Assembly: GCA_900545125.1 (NCBI GenBank)
Contig: UQXS01000015.1
Location: 1 to 22,966, forward strand
Length of the DNA stretch: 22,966 nt
DNA from: an uncultured Ruminococcus sp.
Lineage (GTDB): Bacteria > Bacillota > Clostridia > Oscillospirales > Ruminococcaceae
Direction: 5' to 3'
Shown here: in pieces, positions 14,045-21,406 of the stretch
How positions within the stretch are numbered: position 1 is the stretch's first letter
Layout: each line of letters opens with the position of its first letter
Position numbers and translations under genes: made by a program
Notes under the pieces: generated by a model
The model's input: only the letters and a program-made list of their open reading frames with translations
What the model was told of the DNA's origin: nothing
The model's database searches: none

Positions 14045-16026
14045 ATTGCATCTACCTCCGCCATGATCTGACTGTTTGAAAATCCGTTAAGATCCATAGC
14101 GCCCGAAGGACAGGCGACCGTACAAGCTCCGCAGCCCTGGCATACAGCAGGATTAACGCTTGCTACTCGGCGGATGCGTGTCGTTCTGTCGGGCATTCTG
14201 AATTCCTTGTCGATATATGTGATAGCTCCGTAAGGACACACCTTTTCGCATGATGAACAGCCATTGCACATAAGCTCGTCGGAATGAGCAACGCAGGGGT
14301 TGCAGGTGATGCTGTTCTTGCACAGCAGTCCGATAGCCTTTGCGGCGGCGGCACTTGCCTGAGCTACAGTTTCAGGGATATCTTTGGGTCCCTGACAAGC
14401 TCCCGAAAGGAAGATTCCTGCTGTTGCCGATTCTACAGGACGCAGCTTTGGATGTGCTTCCGTAAAGAAATCATTTGTGTCCATCTGCGTTGTAAGCATG
14501 GTTGCAAGAGGACGTGCTGTCTTGTCTGGTTCTATCGCAGCAGCAAGAACAACCATATCCGCATCAATGTGGAGCTGCTCATTTGCAAGCAGATCGGAAG
14601 CCTGAACTTCAAGTTTTCCGTCCGAACGTGGTGTGACCTTGCCGACCATTCCCTTGATATAGTGTACTCCGTACTGTTCAACGGCACGGCGGTAGAATTC
14701 ATCAAAATTCTTACCGGGAGTTCTTACATCTATATAGAACACGTAAACATCCGTGTCGGGATATTTCTCACGTATAAGCATTGCGTGCTTGGCAGTATAC
14801 ATACAGCAGATCTTTGAACAGTATGGTTTACCTTTTTCATCGTCGTAGCGTGATCCCACGCACTGAACGAATACGATTGTATGGGGATGCGTCTTATCCG
14901 ACGGACGGAGAAGAGTTCCTCCGTTAGGACCTGCGGCATTCATAAGACGTTCGAGTTCCAGCGAAGTCACAACATCCGGGCTCTGCGAATAGGCAAATTC
15001 CTCGTATTTGTCTATTTTAATAGGATTAAAGCCTGTAGCCACTACGATAGCACCGTACTTCTCCTCAATCAGCTTATCAGTCTGCTTGTAGTCAATTGCT
15101 CCGACTGAGCACACCTTTGAACAGACACCGCATTTACCGTTTTTAAGCATAAGACAGTAATTCGGGTCTATAGTCGCAACTTTCGGAACTGCCTGTGCAA
15201 ATGGAATATACACTGCCGTTCTGTTGTCAAGACCCATATTGAATTCGTTAGGCACTTTCTTCATGGGACATTTTTCCGTACAGAGTCCGCATCCCGTGCA
15301 TTTTGTTTCGTCAACAAATCTTGCTTTCTTTTTGATAGTTACCGTAAAGTTTCCTACAAATCCCTTGACATCGGCAACTTCGCTGAACGAATGAATATGT
15401 ATCTTCTCGTTCTGCGAACATTCAACCATTTTCGGGGTAAGAATACAAGCTGCACAGTCCAGTGTCGGGAATGTTTTATCTATCTGAGCCATTTTTCCGC
15501 CGATAGTAGGTTCTTTTTCAACGATATCCACGTCAAATCCTGCTTCGGCAATATCAAGAGCTGTCTGGATTCCGGCAATACCGCCGCCGATAACCAGCGC
15601 ACGCTTTACGACCGGACTTTCACCGGCAGTCAGCGGAGCATTGAGATGCACTTTTGCAACGGCAGCTCTTCCCAGAATTATCGCTTTTTCGGTAGCAGTA
15701 GCTATATCCTTATGAATCCATGAGCACTGTTCACGGATATTTGCAATCTCAACAAGATATGGGTTAAGTCCTGCTGCCGCAGCCGCTTTTCTGAATGTAT
15801 TTTCATGCATTCTGGGCGAACAGGAACATACAACAACTCCGGTAAGTGAATGCTCTCTGATTGCATCCTTTATGAGATTCTGACCGGATTCAGAGCACAT
15901 ATACTGATAATCCTGAGATACAACTACTCCCGGCTCGTGGCTGAGAGCTTCCGCAACTGCATTTACATCTACCGTTGCAGCGATATTCGTACCGCAGTGG
16001 CAGACAAAAACTCCTATTCTCTGCAT
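14035..16026 (-). CDS. hdrA: Heterodisulfide reductase subunit A, the flavin electron-bifurcation subunit
   Basis: The product has 663 residues. An N-terminal HdrA domain (GVFVCHCGTNIA, residues 5-16) is followed by a thioredoxin reductase-like FAD domain (VIGGGIAG at 145-152, IGGKMAQIDKTFPTLDCAAC after it). Inserted [4Fe-4S] motifs lie at Cys243-246-249-253 and in the 291-306 Cys block. Two C-terminal ferredoxin motifs are at 587-597 and 629-639. HdrA is the site where one electron pair is split between a high-potential acceptor (HdrB) and ferredoxin. All cluster motifs look intact. Start: ATG with GGAGG seven bases upstream, 12 bases after hdrC. The organism is not a methanogen, so the native acceptor cannot be the CoM-CoB heterodisulfide; the adjacent fumarate reductase is the obvious candidate destination. 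Confidence 0.93.
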   Translation of the reverse strand: MQRIGVFVCHCGTNIAATVDVNAVAEALSHEPGVVVSQDYQYMCSESGQNLIKDAIREHSLTGVVVCSCSPRMHENTFRKAAAAAGLNPYLVEIANIREQCSWIHKDIATATEKAIILGRAAVAKVHLNAPLTAGESPVVKRALVIGGGIAGIQTALDIAEAGFDVDIVEKEPTIGGKMAQIDKTFPTLDCAACILTPKMVECSQNEKIHIHSFSEVADVKGFVGNFTVTIKKKARFVDETKCTGCGLCTEKCPMKKVPNEFNMGLDNRTAVYIPFAQAVPKVATIDPNYCLMLKNGKCGVCSKVCSVGAIDYKQTDKLIEEKYGAIVVATGFNPIKIDKYEEFAYSQSPDVVTSLELERLMNAAGPNGGTLLRPSDKTHPHTIVFVQCVGSRYDDEKGKPYCSKICCMYTAKHAMLIREKYPDTDVYVFYIDVRTPGKNFDEFYRRAVEQYGVHYIKGMVGKVTPRSDGKLEVQASDLLANEQLHIDADMVVLAAAIEPDKTARPLATMLTTQMDTNDFFTEAHPKLRPVESATAGIFLSGACQGPKDIPETVAQASAAAAKAIGLLCKNSITCNPCVAHSDELMCNGCSSCEKVCPYGAITYIDKEFRMPDRTTRIRRVASVNPAVCQGCGACTVACPSGAMDLNGFSNSQIMAEVDAICK

Positions 16027-16038
16027 AATATCTCCTCC

Positions 16039-16422
16039 TTACTTGGTATATTTCCTGAACGCCGTAACGATAGCCTGCTGAGGAAGATCATCGTCGAGCA
16101 TTGCCGGAATCTGATCCGGAATAAGATGATTATTTCCCTGCTGCCTTACTTTGGCAAGACGCACGGCTTCAACGACTTTAGCCGGTTCAACATTACGTGG
16201 ACAGCGCTCTACGCAGGCAAAGCAGGTAAGGCATCTGTACAGCGATTCCGATGCCATAAGAGGCTCTATATCGCCTTTTTCAACCATATATACGAACTGG
16301 TGCGGATGATATTCCATTTCATCGTACGAAGGACAGACAGCCGAACATTTTCCGCATCTCATGCACTTGCGCACATTCACTCCTGATGTGATATCAACCC
16401 AGTCTTTGAGAGAATTATTCAT
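16039..16422 (-). CDS. hdrC: Heterodisulfide reductase subunit C
   Basis: This 127-residue protein has two [4Fe-4S] motifs, Cys20-23-26-30-Pro and Cys64-67-70-74-Pro, in the standard soluble HdrC arrangement. It wires HdrA to HdrB. The ATG overlaps the end of hdrB by eight bases and has GGAGG nine bases upstream; hdrA follows after 12 bases. No HdrE-like membrane cytochrome is encoded nearby, so the complex should be soluble. Confidence 0.9.
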   Translation of the reverse strand: MNNSLKDWVDITSGVNVRKCMRCGKCSAVCPSYDEMEYHPHQFVYMVEKGDIEPLMASESLYRCLTCFACVERCPRNVEPAKVVEAVRLAKVRQQGNNHLIPDQIPAMLDDDLPQQAIVTAFRKYTK

Positions 16423-17215
16423 TTCTGTTATCCTCCTTTACGCCCAGAGCTTCCGCTAAAATCTCGGTGAAATAGTGTACGGGAAGTACGGAATCGGAAT
16501 TTTTCTTCAGATTGTAAAGGCACAGCGGACAAGCTGTTATGACCATTTCAGCACCCATATCCTCTGCATTTTTCATGACGATATTGCTTCGCTTGGCAGC
16601 CTGTTCTTTGTCTTCCAATGTGATATATCCGCCGCAGCACTCGTTTCTCTGCTGCCAGATAACGGGAGTTCCGCCGACAGCACGTATAAAATCTTCCATG
16701 ATCGAGGGATTTTCAGGATCGTCCATTGCCATTGCCTTTGACGGACGCAGCAGCAGACATCCGTAATAAGCAGCGATCTTCTTTCCCTTGAACGGATTAA
16801 TGACCTTTTCAGCCAGCTTATCGAATCCCACAACATCACGCAGCATCTCCAGATAATGATATATCTGTGTTTCACCCGTATATGCTTTTTCAAGTCCGAG
16901 ATAATTCTTTACCTTGTTCTGCATAGCTTCATTCCGGGAAATATCGTAATTTGTCTGCTTGATGACATTATGACAGGCGGAGCAGACTGTGATAAGCGGT
17001 CTGCCCAGTTCTCCGGCGGCATTGAGAGTTCTCACCGCCGAGAGCTTCGTTGCCGGCTCGTTGGCAGCGGTAGTATAAGCTCCGCCGCAGCACTGCCATT
17101 CATCAGGCTCTTCAAGGCATATTCCCAAAGCGGCAGCGGAGGATCTTGCATACCTGTCCAGATCCTTTGCCTTTGTTCTCAGGGTACAGCCGGGGTAATA
17201 TGTGAATGTTTCCAT
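16415..17215 (-). CDS. hdrB: Heterodisulfide reductase subunit B (two CCG domains)
   Basis: This 266-residue protein holds two complete CCG domains. The first has Cys10, Cys42-Cys43, Cys78 and Cys81; the second has Cys153, Cys193-Cys194, Cys229 and Cys232. In methanogen HdrB these domains hold two noncubane [4Fe-4S] clusters that cleave a disulfide. Because no cysteine is lost, the disulfide-active (or equivalent electron-relay) site should be functional. It starts 29 bases after fumC. The same domain type is fused to the iron-sulfur subunit of methanogen thiol:fumarate reductase (TfrB), which links this gene to the fumarate reductase genes downstream. The physiological disulfide, if any, is unknown; no dsrC-like gene is present in the window. 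Confidence 0.92.
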   Translation of the reverse strand: METFTYYPGCTLRTKAKDLDRYARSSAAALGICLEEPDEWQCCGGAYTTAANEPATKLSAVRTLNAAGELGRPLITVCSACHNVIKQTNYDISRNEAMQNKVKNYLGLEKAYTGETQIYHYLEMLRDVVGFDKLAEKVINPFKGKKIAAYYGCLLLRPSKAMAMDDPENPSIMEDFIRAVGGTPVIWQQRNECCGGYITLEDKEQAAKRSNIVMKNAEDMGAEMVITACPLCLYNLKKNSDSVLPVHYFTEILAEALGVKEDNRNE

Positions 17216-17244
17216 AGGTTACATTTCCTCTCTTTAAATCATTA

Positions 17245-18621
17245 TTACGCCATCTGTTCGGGATGGAACACTTCATCAAAGCGTTCTTCCGTCAGGAATC
17301 CAAGCTCAACGCACGCCTCTTTCAGAGAAATATTGTCTTTAAAAGCCTTTTTAGCTGTCTTTGCGGCGTTTTCGTAGCCTATATAAGGATTCAGAGCTGT
17401 TACAAGCATCAGTGAATTATAAAGATTATGATGCATCTTATCTTTGTTTGCTTTTATTCCCACAGCACAATTCTTGTCAAAAGATATTATTGATTCTGCC
17501 AGAAGTCTTGCAGACTGGAGGAAGTTATAAGCACACACAGGCATAAATACATTCAGTTCAAAGTTGCCCTGAGATGCTGCCATTCCGACAGCAACATCGT
17601 TTCCCATAACCTGCACGGCAACCATTGTTACCTGTTCGCACTGAGTTGGGTTTACCTTTCCGGGCATGATAGATGAACCCGGCTCGTTTTCAGGTATAAA
17701 TATCTCTCCGAGACCGTCTCTTGGACCGGAAGCCAGCCATCTCACATCATTTGCAATCTTCATCATATCGGCTGCAAGAGCTTTAAGTGCTCCGTGCGCA
17801 AAAACGATCTCATCCTTTGATGTAAGAGAATGAAATTTATTCGGAGCTGTCACAAAATTTTTTCCGGTCAGAGTACTTATAGCCTCTGCTGATTTTTCAG
17901 CAAATCCTGCCGGTGCGTTAAGACCCGTACCAACGGCAGTTCCGCCCAGCGCAAGTTCTTTCAGTTCTTCGCAGGACGAAAGAATCATTTTTCTGTCCTT
18001 TTCAAGAGAAGCTCTCCAACCGCTGATTTCCTGGGAAAATTTAATCGGAGTAGCATCCTGGAGATGAGTTCTTCCGCTCTTTACGATTCCCTCGTTTTCA
18101 GCTTCAAGACGGCTGAATGTAGCTGTCAGTCTGTCAATGGCTGGAATAACCTTGTCTTCCAGTGCAATAACTGCGGCAATATGCATAGCAGTCGGGAATG
18201 TATCATTTGATGACTGACTCATATTGATATCATCGTTGGGATGAAGAATTTTTTCTCCGGCGATCTCATTTCCCCTGTTTGCGATTACTTCGTTAGCATT
18301 CATGTTGGACTGAGTTCCGCTGCCGGTCTGCCATACAACAAGAGGAAAATGATCGTTGAGAGATCCGCTTATCACCTCGTCGCACGCCTGTGAAATTGCC
18401 GAAAGTTTTTCATCCGTCATTTTTTCAGGCTTAACTGAATGATTGGCTATAGCAGCTGCCTTTTTTAGGATACCGAAAGCATGAGTGATCTCACGGGGCA
18501 TTGTTTCAATGCCCACGCCAATAAGGAAATTCTCATGGCTTCTTTCGGTCTGAGCTGCCCAGTATTTATCCGCCGGCACCTTTACCTCGCCCATTGAGTC
18601 ATGTTCTATACGATAATCCAT
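17245..18621 (-). CDS. fumC: Class II fumarate hydratase
   Basis: This enzyme interconverts malate and fumarate, and here supplies fumarate to the reductase. The family signature GSSIMPGKVNPTQCE is present, along with SGRTHLQDATPIKFSQE, SQSSNDTFPTA and TGSGTQSNMNANEV, giving a 458-residue protein of usual size. The sequence following the signature (VMGNDVAVGMAASQGNFELN) is of fumarase rather than aspartate ammonia-lyase type. The start is placed at ATG 18621, eight bases after AGGTGG; a GTG at 18633 is in frame but overlaps that ribosome-binding site. It follows rex by 33 bases and precedes hdrB by 29, consistent with one transcript. Class II enzymes are free of iron-sulfur clusters. Confidence 0.93.
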   Translation of the reverse strand: MDYRIEHDSMGEVKVPADKYWAAQTERSHENFLIGVGIETMPREITHAFGILKKAAAIANHSVKPEKMTDEKLSAISQACDEVISGSLNDHFPLVVWQTGSGTQSNMNANEVIANRGNEIAGEKILHPNDDINMSQSSNDTFPTAMHIAAVIALEDKVIPAIDRLTATFSRLEAENEGIVKSGRTHLQDATPIKFSQEISGWRASLEKDRKMILSSCEELKELALGGTAVGTGLNAPAGFAEKSAEAISTLTGKNFVTAPNKFHSLTSKDEIVFAHGALKALAADMMKIANDVRWLASGPRDGLGEIFIPENEPGSSIMPGKVNPTQCEQVTMVAVQVMGNDVAVGMAASQGNFELNVFMPVCAYNFLQSARLLAESIISFDKNCAVGIKANKDKMHHNLYNSLMLVTALNPYIGYENAAKTAKKAFKDNISLKEACVELGFLTEERFDEVFHPEQMA

Positions 18622-18643
18622 GTAAATTACCACCTTTTAAATG

Positions 18644-18661
18644 TTGTTAAATTTCTAATTT
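18644..18661. promoter_or_regulatory. Possible degenerate Rex operator
   Basis: TTGTTAA (18644-18650) is an exact Rex half-site for the clostridial consensus TTGTTAA-N4-TTAACAA. After the four-base spacer, the other half (CTAATTT) matches only three of seven positions. It lies between rex and fumC, overlapping the rex stop codon. This is weak evidence on its own. Confidence 0.2.
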
Positions 18662-19311
18662 GAATGATCCGTCAGCTGCTTGCCGCAGGAATTGATCCGG
18701 TAGGAAAGAGTTGTCAGACTATCGCCGAGATGTACGTTTTCTACAGCTATATCCTCGTCGATCACACGCAGATCATAATGTGTAAAATTCCAGAAAGCCT
18801 TTATTCCGCATTTGATAAGACTTTCTACTGCTTTTTCAGTTCCGCTTATCGGAATACACAATATAGCGGCTACCGGTTTTTTTTCAGCACAAAATTCCTT
18901 TATTAAGGCTGCGTCCTGAACCATGATACCGCCGATCTCCTGACCGAATTTACTTTCATCGGTGTCAAAAGCGCCAATGAGTTCAAAGCCTTTGTTTCTG
19001 AAATCTATATGTGCCGCAATAGCTCTGCCTAAATTGCCGGCTCCGAGAAGAATCATCGGAGTAAGCTTATCAAGACCAAGAATTTTTCCGATCTCCATAC
19101 GCAGTGCGCTGACGTTATAGCCATACCCCTGCTGTCCGAATCCTCCGAAACAGTTGAAGTCCTGCCTGATCTGAGAGGCAGTCAGTCCCATTTTTTCTGA
19201 CAGTTCCCGTGAGGATATACGAATATAGCCGCTGTTTTCCAACTCACCCAAAAATCTGTAATACCTCGGAAGTCTTCTGATAACCGAATTTGATATCGAG
19301 CTTTTTGACAT
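18655..19311 (-). CDS. rex: Redox-sensing transcriptional repressor Rex
   Basis: Rex binds DNA when NADH/NAD+ is low and lets go when NADH accumulates. The N-terminal winged-helix domain has the family blocks IRRLPRYYRFL, ISSRELSEKMGLTASQIRQD and FGGFGQQGYGYNV. The Rossmann NADH-binding domain begins with LLGAGNLGRA (88-97), and the total of 218 residues is normal. It is the first gene of the run that continues with fumC, hdr, flx and fumarate reductase, so it may regulate its own operon, tying fumarate respiration to NADH surplus. A GAAAGGG ribosome-binding site lies upstream of the ATG with slightly long spacing. Confidence 0.93.
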   Translation of the reverse strand: MSKSSISNSVIRRLPRYYRFLGELENSGYIRISSRELSEKMGLTASQIRQDFNCFGGFGQQGYGYNVSALRMEIGKILGLDKLTPMILLGAGNLGRAIAAHIDFRNKGFELIGAFDTDESKFGQEIGGIMVQDAALIKEFCAEKKPVAAILCIPISGTEKAVESLIKCGIKAFWNFTHYDLRVIDEDIAVENVHLGDSLTTLSYRINSCGKQLTDHSN

Positions 19312-19365
19312 TAATAAGTGCCCTTTCTTTTAATAGTGCATAGGGATTAAAGAAATCAAAGCAGA

Positions 19366-19410
19366 GCCGCACAAAAATGTGCGGCAGAATACGGCATATC
19401 ATCTTGCCGT
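19366..19410 (-). terminator. Tandem hairpins after icd, probable terminator
   Basis: Two inverted repeats lie in the 113-base gap between icd and rex. GCCGCACA (19366-19373) pairs with TGTGCGGC (19378-19385) around a four-base loop, and ACGGCA (19391-19396) pairs with TGCCGT (19405-19410). On the minus strand the first stem is followed by the interrupted T-rich stretch TCTGCTTTGATTTCTTT. This probably ends the acn-traX-icd transcript; the remaining space would hold the rex promoter, for which no strong consensus is visible. Confidence 0.55.
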
Positions 19411-19424
19411 CCCGTACTGATACG

Positions 19425-20642
19425 CTATGCGTTTATCATTCCGTCCAGTCTTACTCTGATCTCGTCCAGGAATGTCTTGGAATCTACCTTTTTCTTGTTT
19501 TCAAGTGTAGAAATAAGATAAAGATCTCCCGTCATTACACCGTCCTCAATAGTCCTGATCGTTGCCTTTTCAAGCTTGTCTGCAAAATCACAGAGTTCCG
19601 GTGTTCCGTCCAGTTCTCCTCTCTTTCTCAGAGCACCGCTCCATGCAAAGATCGTTGCAACGGAATTGGTTGATGTTTCTTCGCCCTTGAGATACTTATA
19701 ATAATGACGCTGAACCGTTCCGTGTGCAGCTTCATATTCGTAGATGCCATCCGGAGATACCAGAACAGATGTCATCATTGCCAGAGAGCCATATGCCGTA
19801 GAAACCATATCAGACATTACATCGCCGTCGTAGTTCTTGCACGCCCAGATATATCCGCCGTTTGAACGGATAACACGTGCAACGGCATCGTCGATAAGCG
19901 TGTAGAAATACTCGATTCCTGCTGCCTCATATTTTTCTTTGTATTCGTTCTCATAGATCTCGGCAAAAATATCTTTGAAGCGATGGTCGTATTTCTTGGA
20001 AATGGTATCCTTTGAAGCAAACCAAACGTCCTGTTTAAGATCAAGACCATAATTGAGACAGGCTCTTGCAAAGCCTGCAATAGAATTGTCAAGATTGTGC
20101 AGTCCCTGGATAATTCCGTCGGATTTTGCAAAGTCATGGATAAGTTCACGTGTTTCGCTGCCGTTTTCATCGGTAACTACGAGTTCTGCCTTAGAGCCTT
20201 TTTTTACCTGCATTTCGGTGTTTTTATATACATCTCCGTAAGCATGACGGGCAATAGTGATCGGCTTTGTCCATGTAGGGATATACGGTTCAATACCTTT
20301 TACAATAATCGGAGTACGGAAAACTGTTCCGTCCAGTGCGGCTCTGATCGTACCGTTGGGCGACTTCCACATCTGTGAAAGGTTATATTCAGGCATTCTT
20401 GCCGCATTTGGAGTGATAGTTGCGCACTTTACAGCGACACCGTACTTCTTTGTAGCTTCTGCTGAATCAAGTGTGACCTGATCTTTTGTTTCCTCCCTGT
20501 GGGCAAGTCCCAGATCGTAATATTCAGTGTTAAGATCAACATAGGGTTCGAGAAGTGTTTCTTTTATCCACTTCCAGAGAACTCTTGTCATTTCGTCTCC
20601 GTCCATCTCCACAAGGGGAGTTTTCATTGTGATTTTTGACAT
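19425..20642 (-). CDS. icd: NADP-dependent isocitrate dehydrogenase, eukaryote-like dimeric type
   Basis: This enzyme oxidises isocitrate to 2-oxoglutarate with NADP+. The blocks PLVEMDGDEMTRV, SPNGTIRAALDGTVFR, ARHAYGDVYKN, NYDGDVMSD, EAAHGTVQRHYY and STNSVATIFAW identify the roughly 400-residue type II family shared with eukaryotes rather than the E. coli type. The start is set at ATG 20642 (protein MSKITMKTP..., 405 residues), with GGAGG seven bases upstream; the same frame stays open further upstream, but those residues do not match the family and overlap the intergenic region and the end of the preceding gene. It follows the TraX-like gene by 37 bases, forming an apparent operon with acn. 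The enzyme provides 2-oxoglutarate for glutamate synthesis and NADPH. Confidence 0.94.
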   Translation of the reverse strand: MSKITMKTPLVEMDGDEMTRVLWKWIKETLLEPYVDLNTEYYDLGLAHREETKDQVTLDSAEATKKYGVAVKCATITPNAARMPEYNLSQMWKSPNGTIRAALDGTVFRTPIIVKGIEPYIPTWTKPITIARHAYGDVYKNTEMQVKKGSKAELVVTDENGSETRELIHDFAKSDGIIQGLHNLDNSIAGFARACLNYGLDLKQDVWFASKDTISKKYDHRFKDIFAEIYENEYKEKYEAAGIEYFYTLIDDAVARVIRSNGGYIWACKNYDGDVMSDMVSTAYGSLAMMTSVLVSPDGIYEYEAAHGTVQRHYYKYLKGEETSTNSVATIFAWSGALRKRGELDGTPELCDFADKLEKATIRTIEDGVMTGDLYLISTLENKKKVDSKTFLDEIRVRLDGMINA

Positions 20643-20679
20643 TGCAAAACCTCCATTTTTTTTAACCGGATATATACGG

Positions 20680-21396
20680 CTAATAATTAATGTTGATATA
20701 TCCCAAGAATAATAAATGCGCCGGGTAAAATATGTAAAATACCCATTTTGTGTACTTTCCGCCGCCTTTTTCTCCGTTATACAAAGCAATAAGCGGCACA
20801 GAAAGAAATATGCCAAACTGATAGATAAGTTCCCGGCAAAGAGAATTTCCGGATAAAATCAGCCGCATCAAAGGCATAATGTAAAGAACTGCTGCAACAG
20901 TATAGGCAATGAGTTGATTTTTCCGGCTTCCTCTGGAAATCTCAAAAGCTACTGTAAAAATAACAGCATAATAACCCCAGTCACAGTATTCTGAAAAATA
21001 CGCTATAAATAGCATGATCGAAAATTTCAGCGAATTACTGATCTTTGAACTGTTTAAGACATGAACAGCCATAAGACAAAGAGTAAGTGTAGTAATCATG
21101 CTCTCATTGCCGGATTTAAAAAATCCGCCGTTAAAGCAATAAGCATATGCAAAATGTGATATCACTGCAAATACGCACATTCGTCCAAAATAACGTTTTA
21201 AATTATGTGTATGATGATATCCTTCAGATATAAAGAAACACATTACCGGTGCAGTTATCCTGCCTGCAAAGTGCATTGTCTGCCCCGGAAATCCGCTTGT
21301 TGAAACAAATAACCATGCTGCATGATCTATAAGCATTGCCAATATGGCAATATATTTCAGATCAGATGCCGTTATGCCTTTAATTTTTGTTTTCAT
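20680..21396 (-). CDS. TraX-like integral membrane protein (putative acyltransferase)
   Basis: This 238-residue protein has about seven or eight hydrophobic segments. The N-terminal block ITASDLKYIAILAMLIDHAA, followed by FAGRITAPVMCFFISEGY and HTHNLKRYFGRM, matches the TraX family, named for the F-plasmid pilin acetylase. Chromosomal Firmicute copies are common and their substrates are unknown; acetylation of a surface or secreted molecule is plausible. It sits between acn (10-base gap) and icd (37-base gap) on the same strand, with only a weak ribosome-binding site, so its translation may be coupled to acn. Nothing else conjugative is nearby, so the family name should not be read as evidence of a plasmid. 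Confidence 0.8.
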   Translation of the reverse strand: MKTKIKGITASDLKYIAILAMLIDHAAWLFVSTSGFPGQTMHFAGRITAPVMCFFISEGYHHTHNLKRYFGRMCVFAVISHFAYAYCFNGGFFKSGNESMITTLTLCLMAVHVLNSSKISNSLKFSIMLFIAYFSEYCDWGYYAVIFTVAFEISRGSRKNQLIAYTVAAVLYIMPLMRLILSGNSLCRELIYQFGIFLSVPLIALYNGEKGGGKYTKWVFYIFYPAHLLFLGYININY

Positions 21397-21406
21397 CCAC
21401 TGCGAT

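Noticed and set aside
17245..18621. Aspartate ammonia-lyase instead of fumarase
   Set aside because: The residues following the shared signature are fumarase-like, and the operon context needs fumarate from malate.
20643..20816. N-terminal extension of icd by about 58 residues
   Set aside because: The extra residues do not resemble the family and overlap the preceding gene and gap; the GGAGG before ATG 20642 marks the true start.
20680..21396. TraX similarity as evidence of a conjugative element
   Set aside because: No relaxase, type IV secretion, integrase or attachment-site features are nearby; chromosomal TraX homologues are common in Firmicutes.
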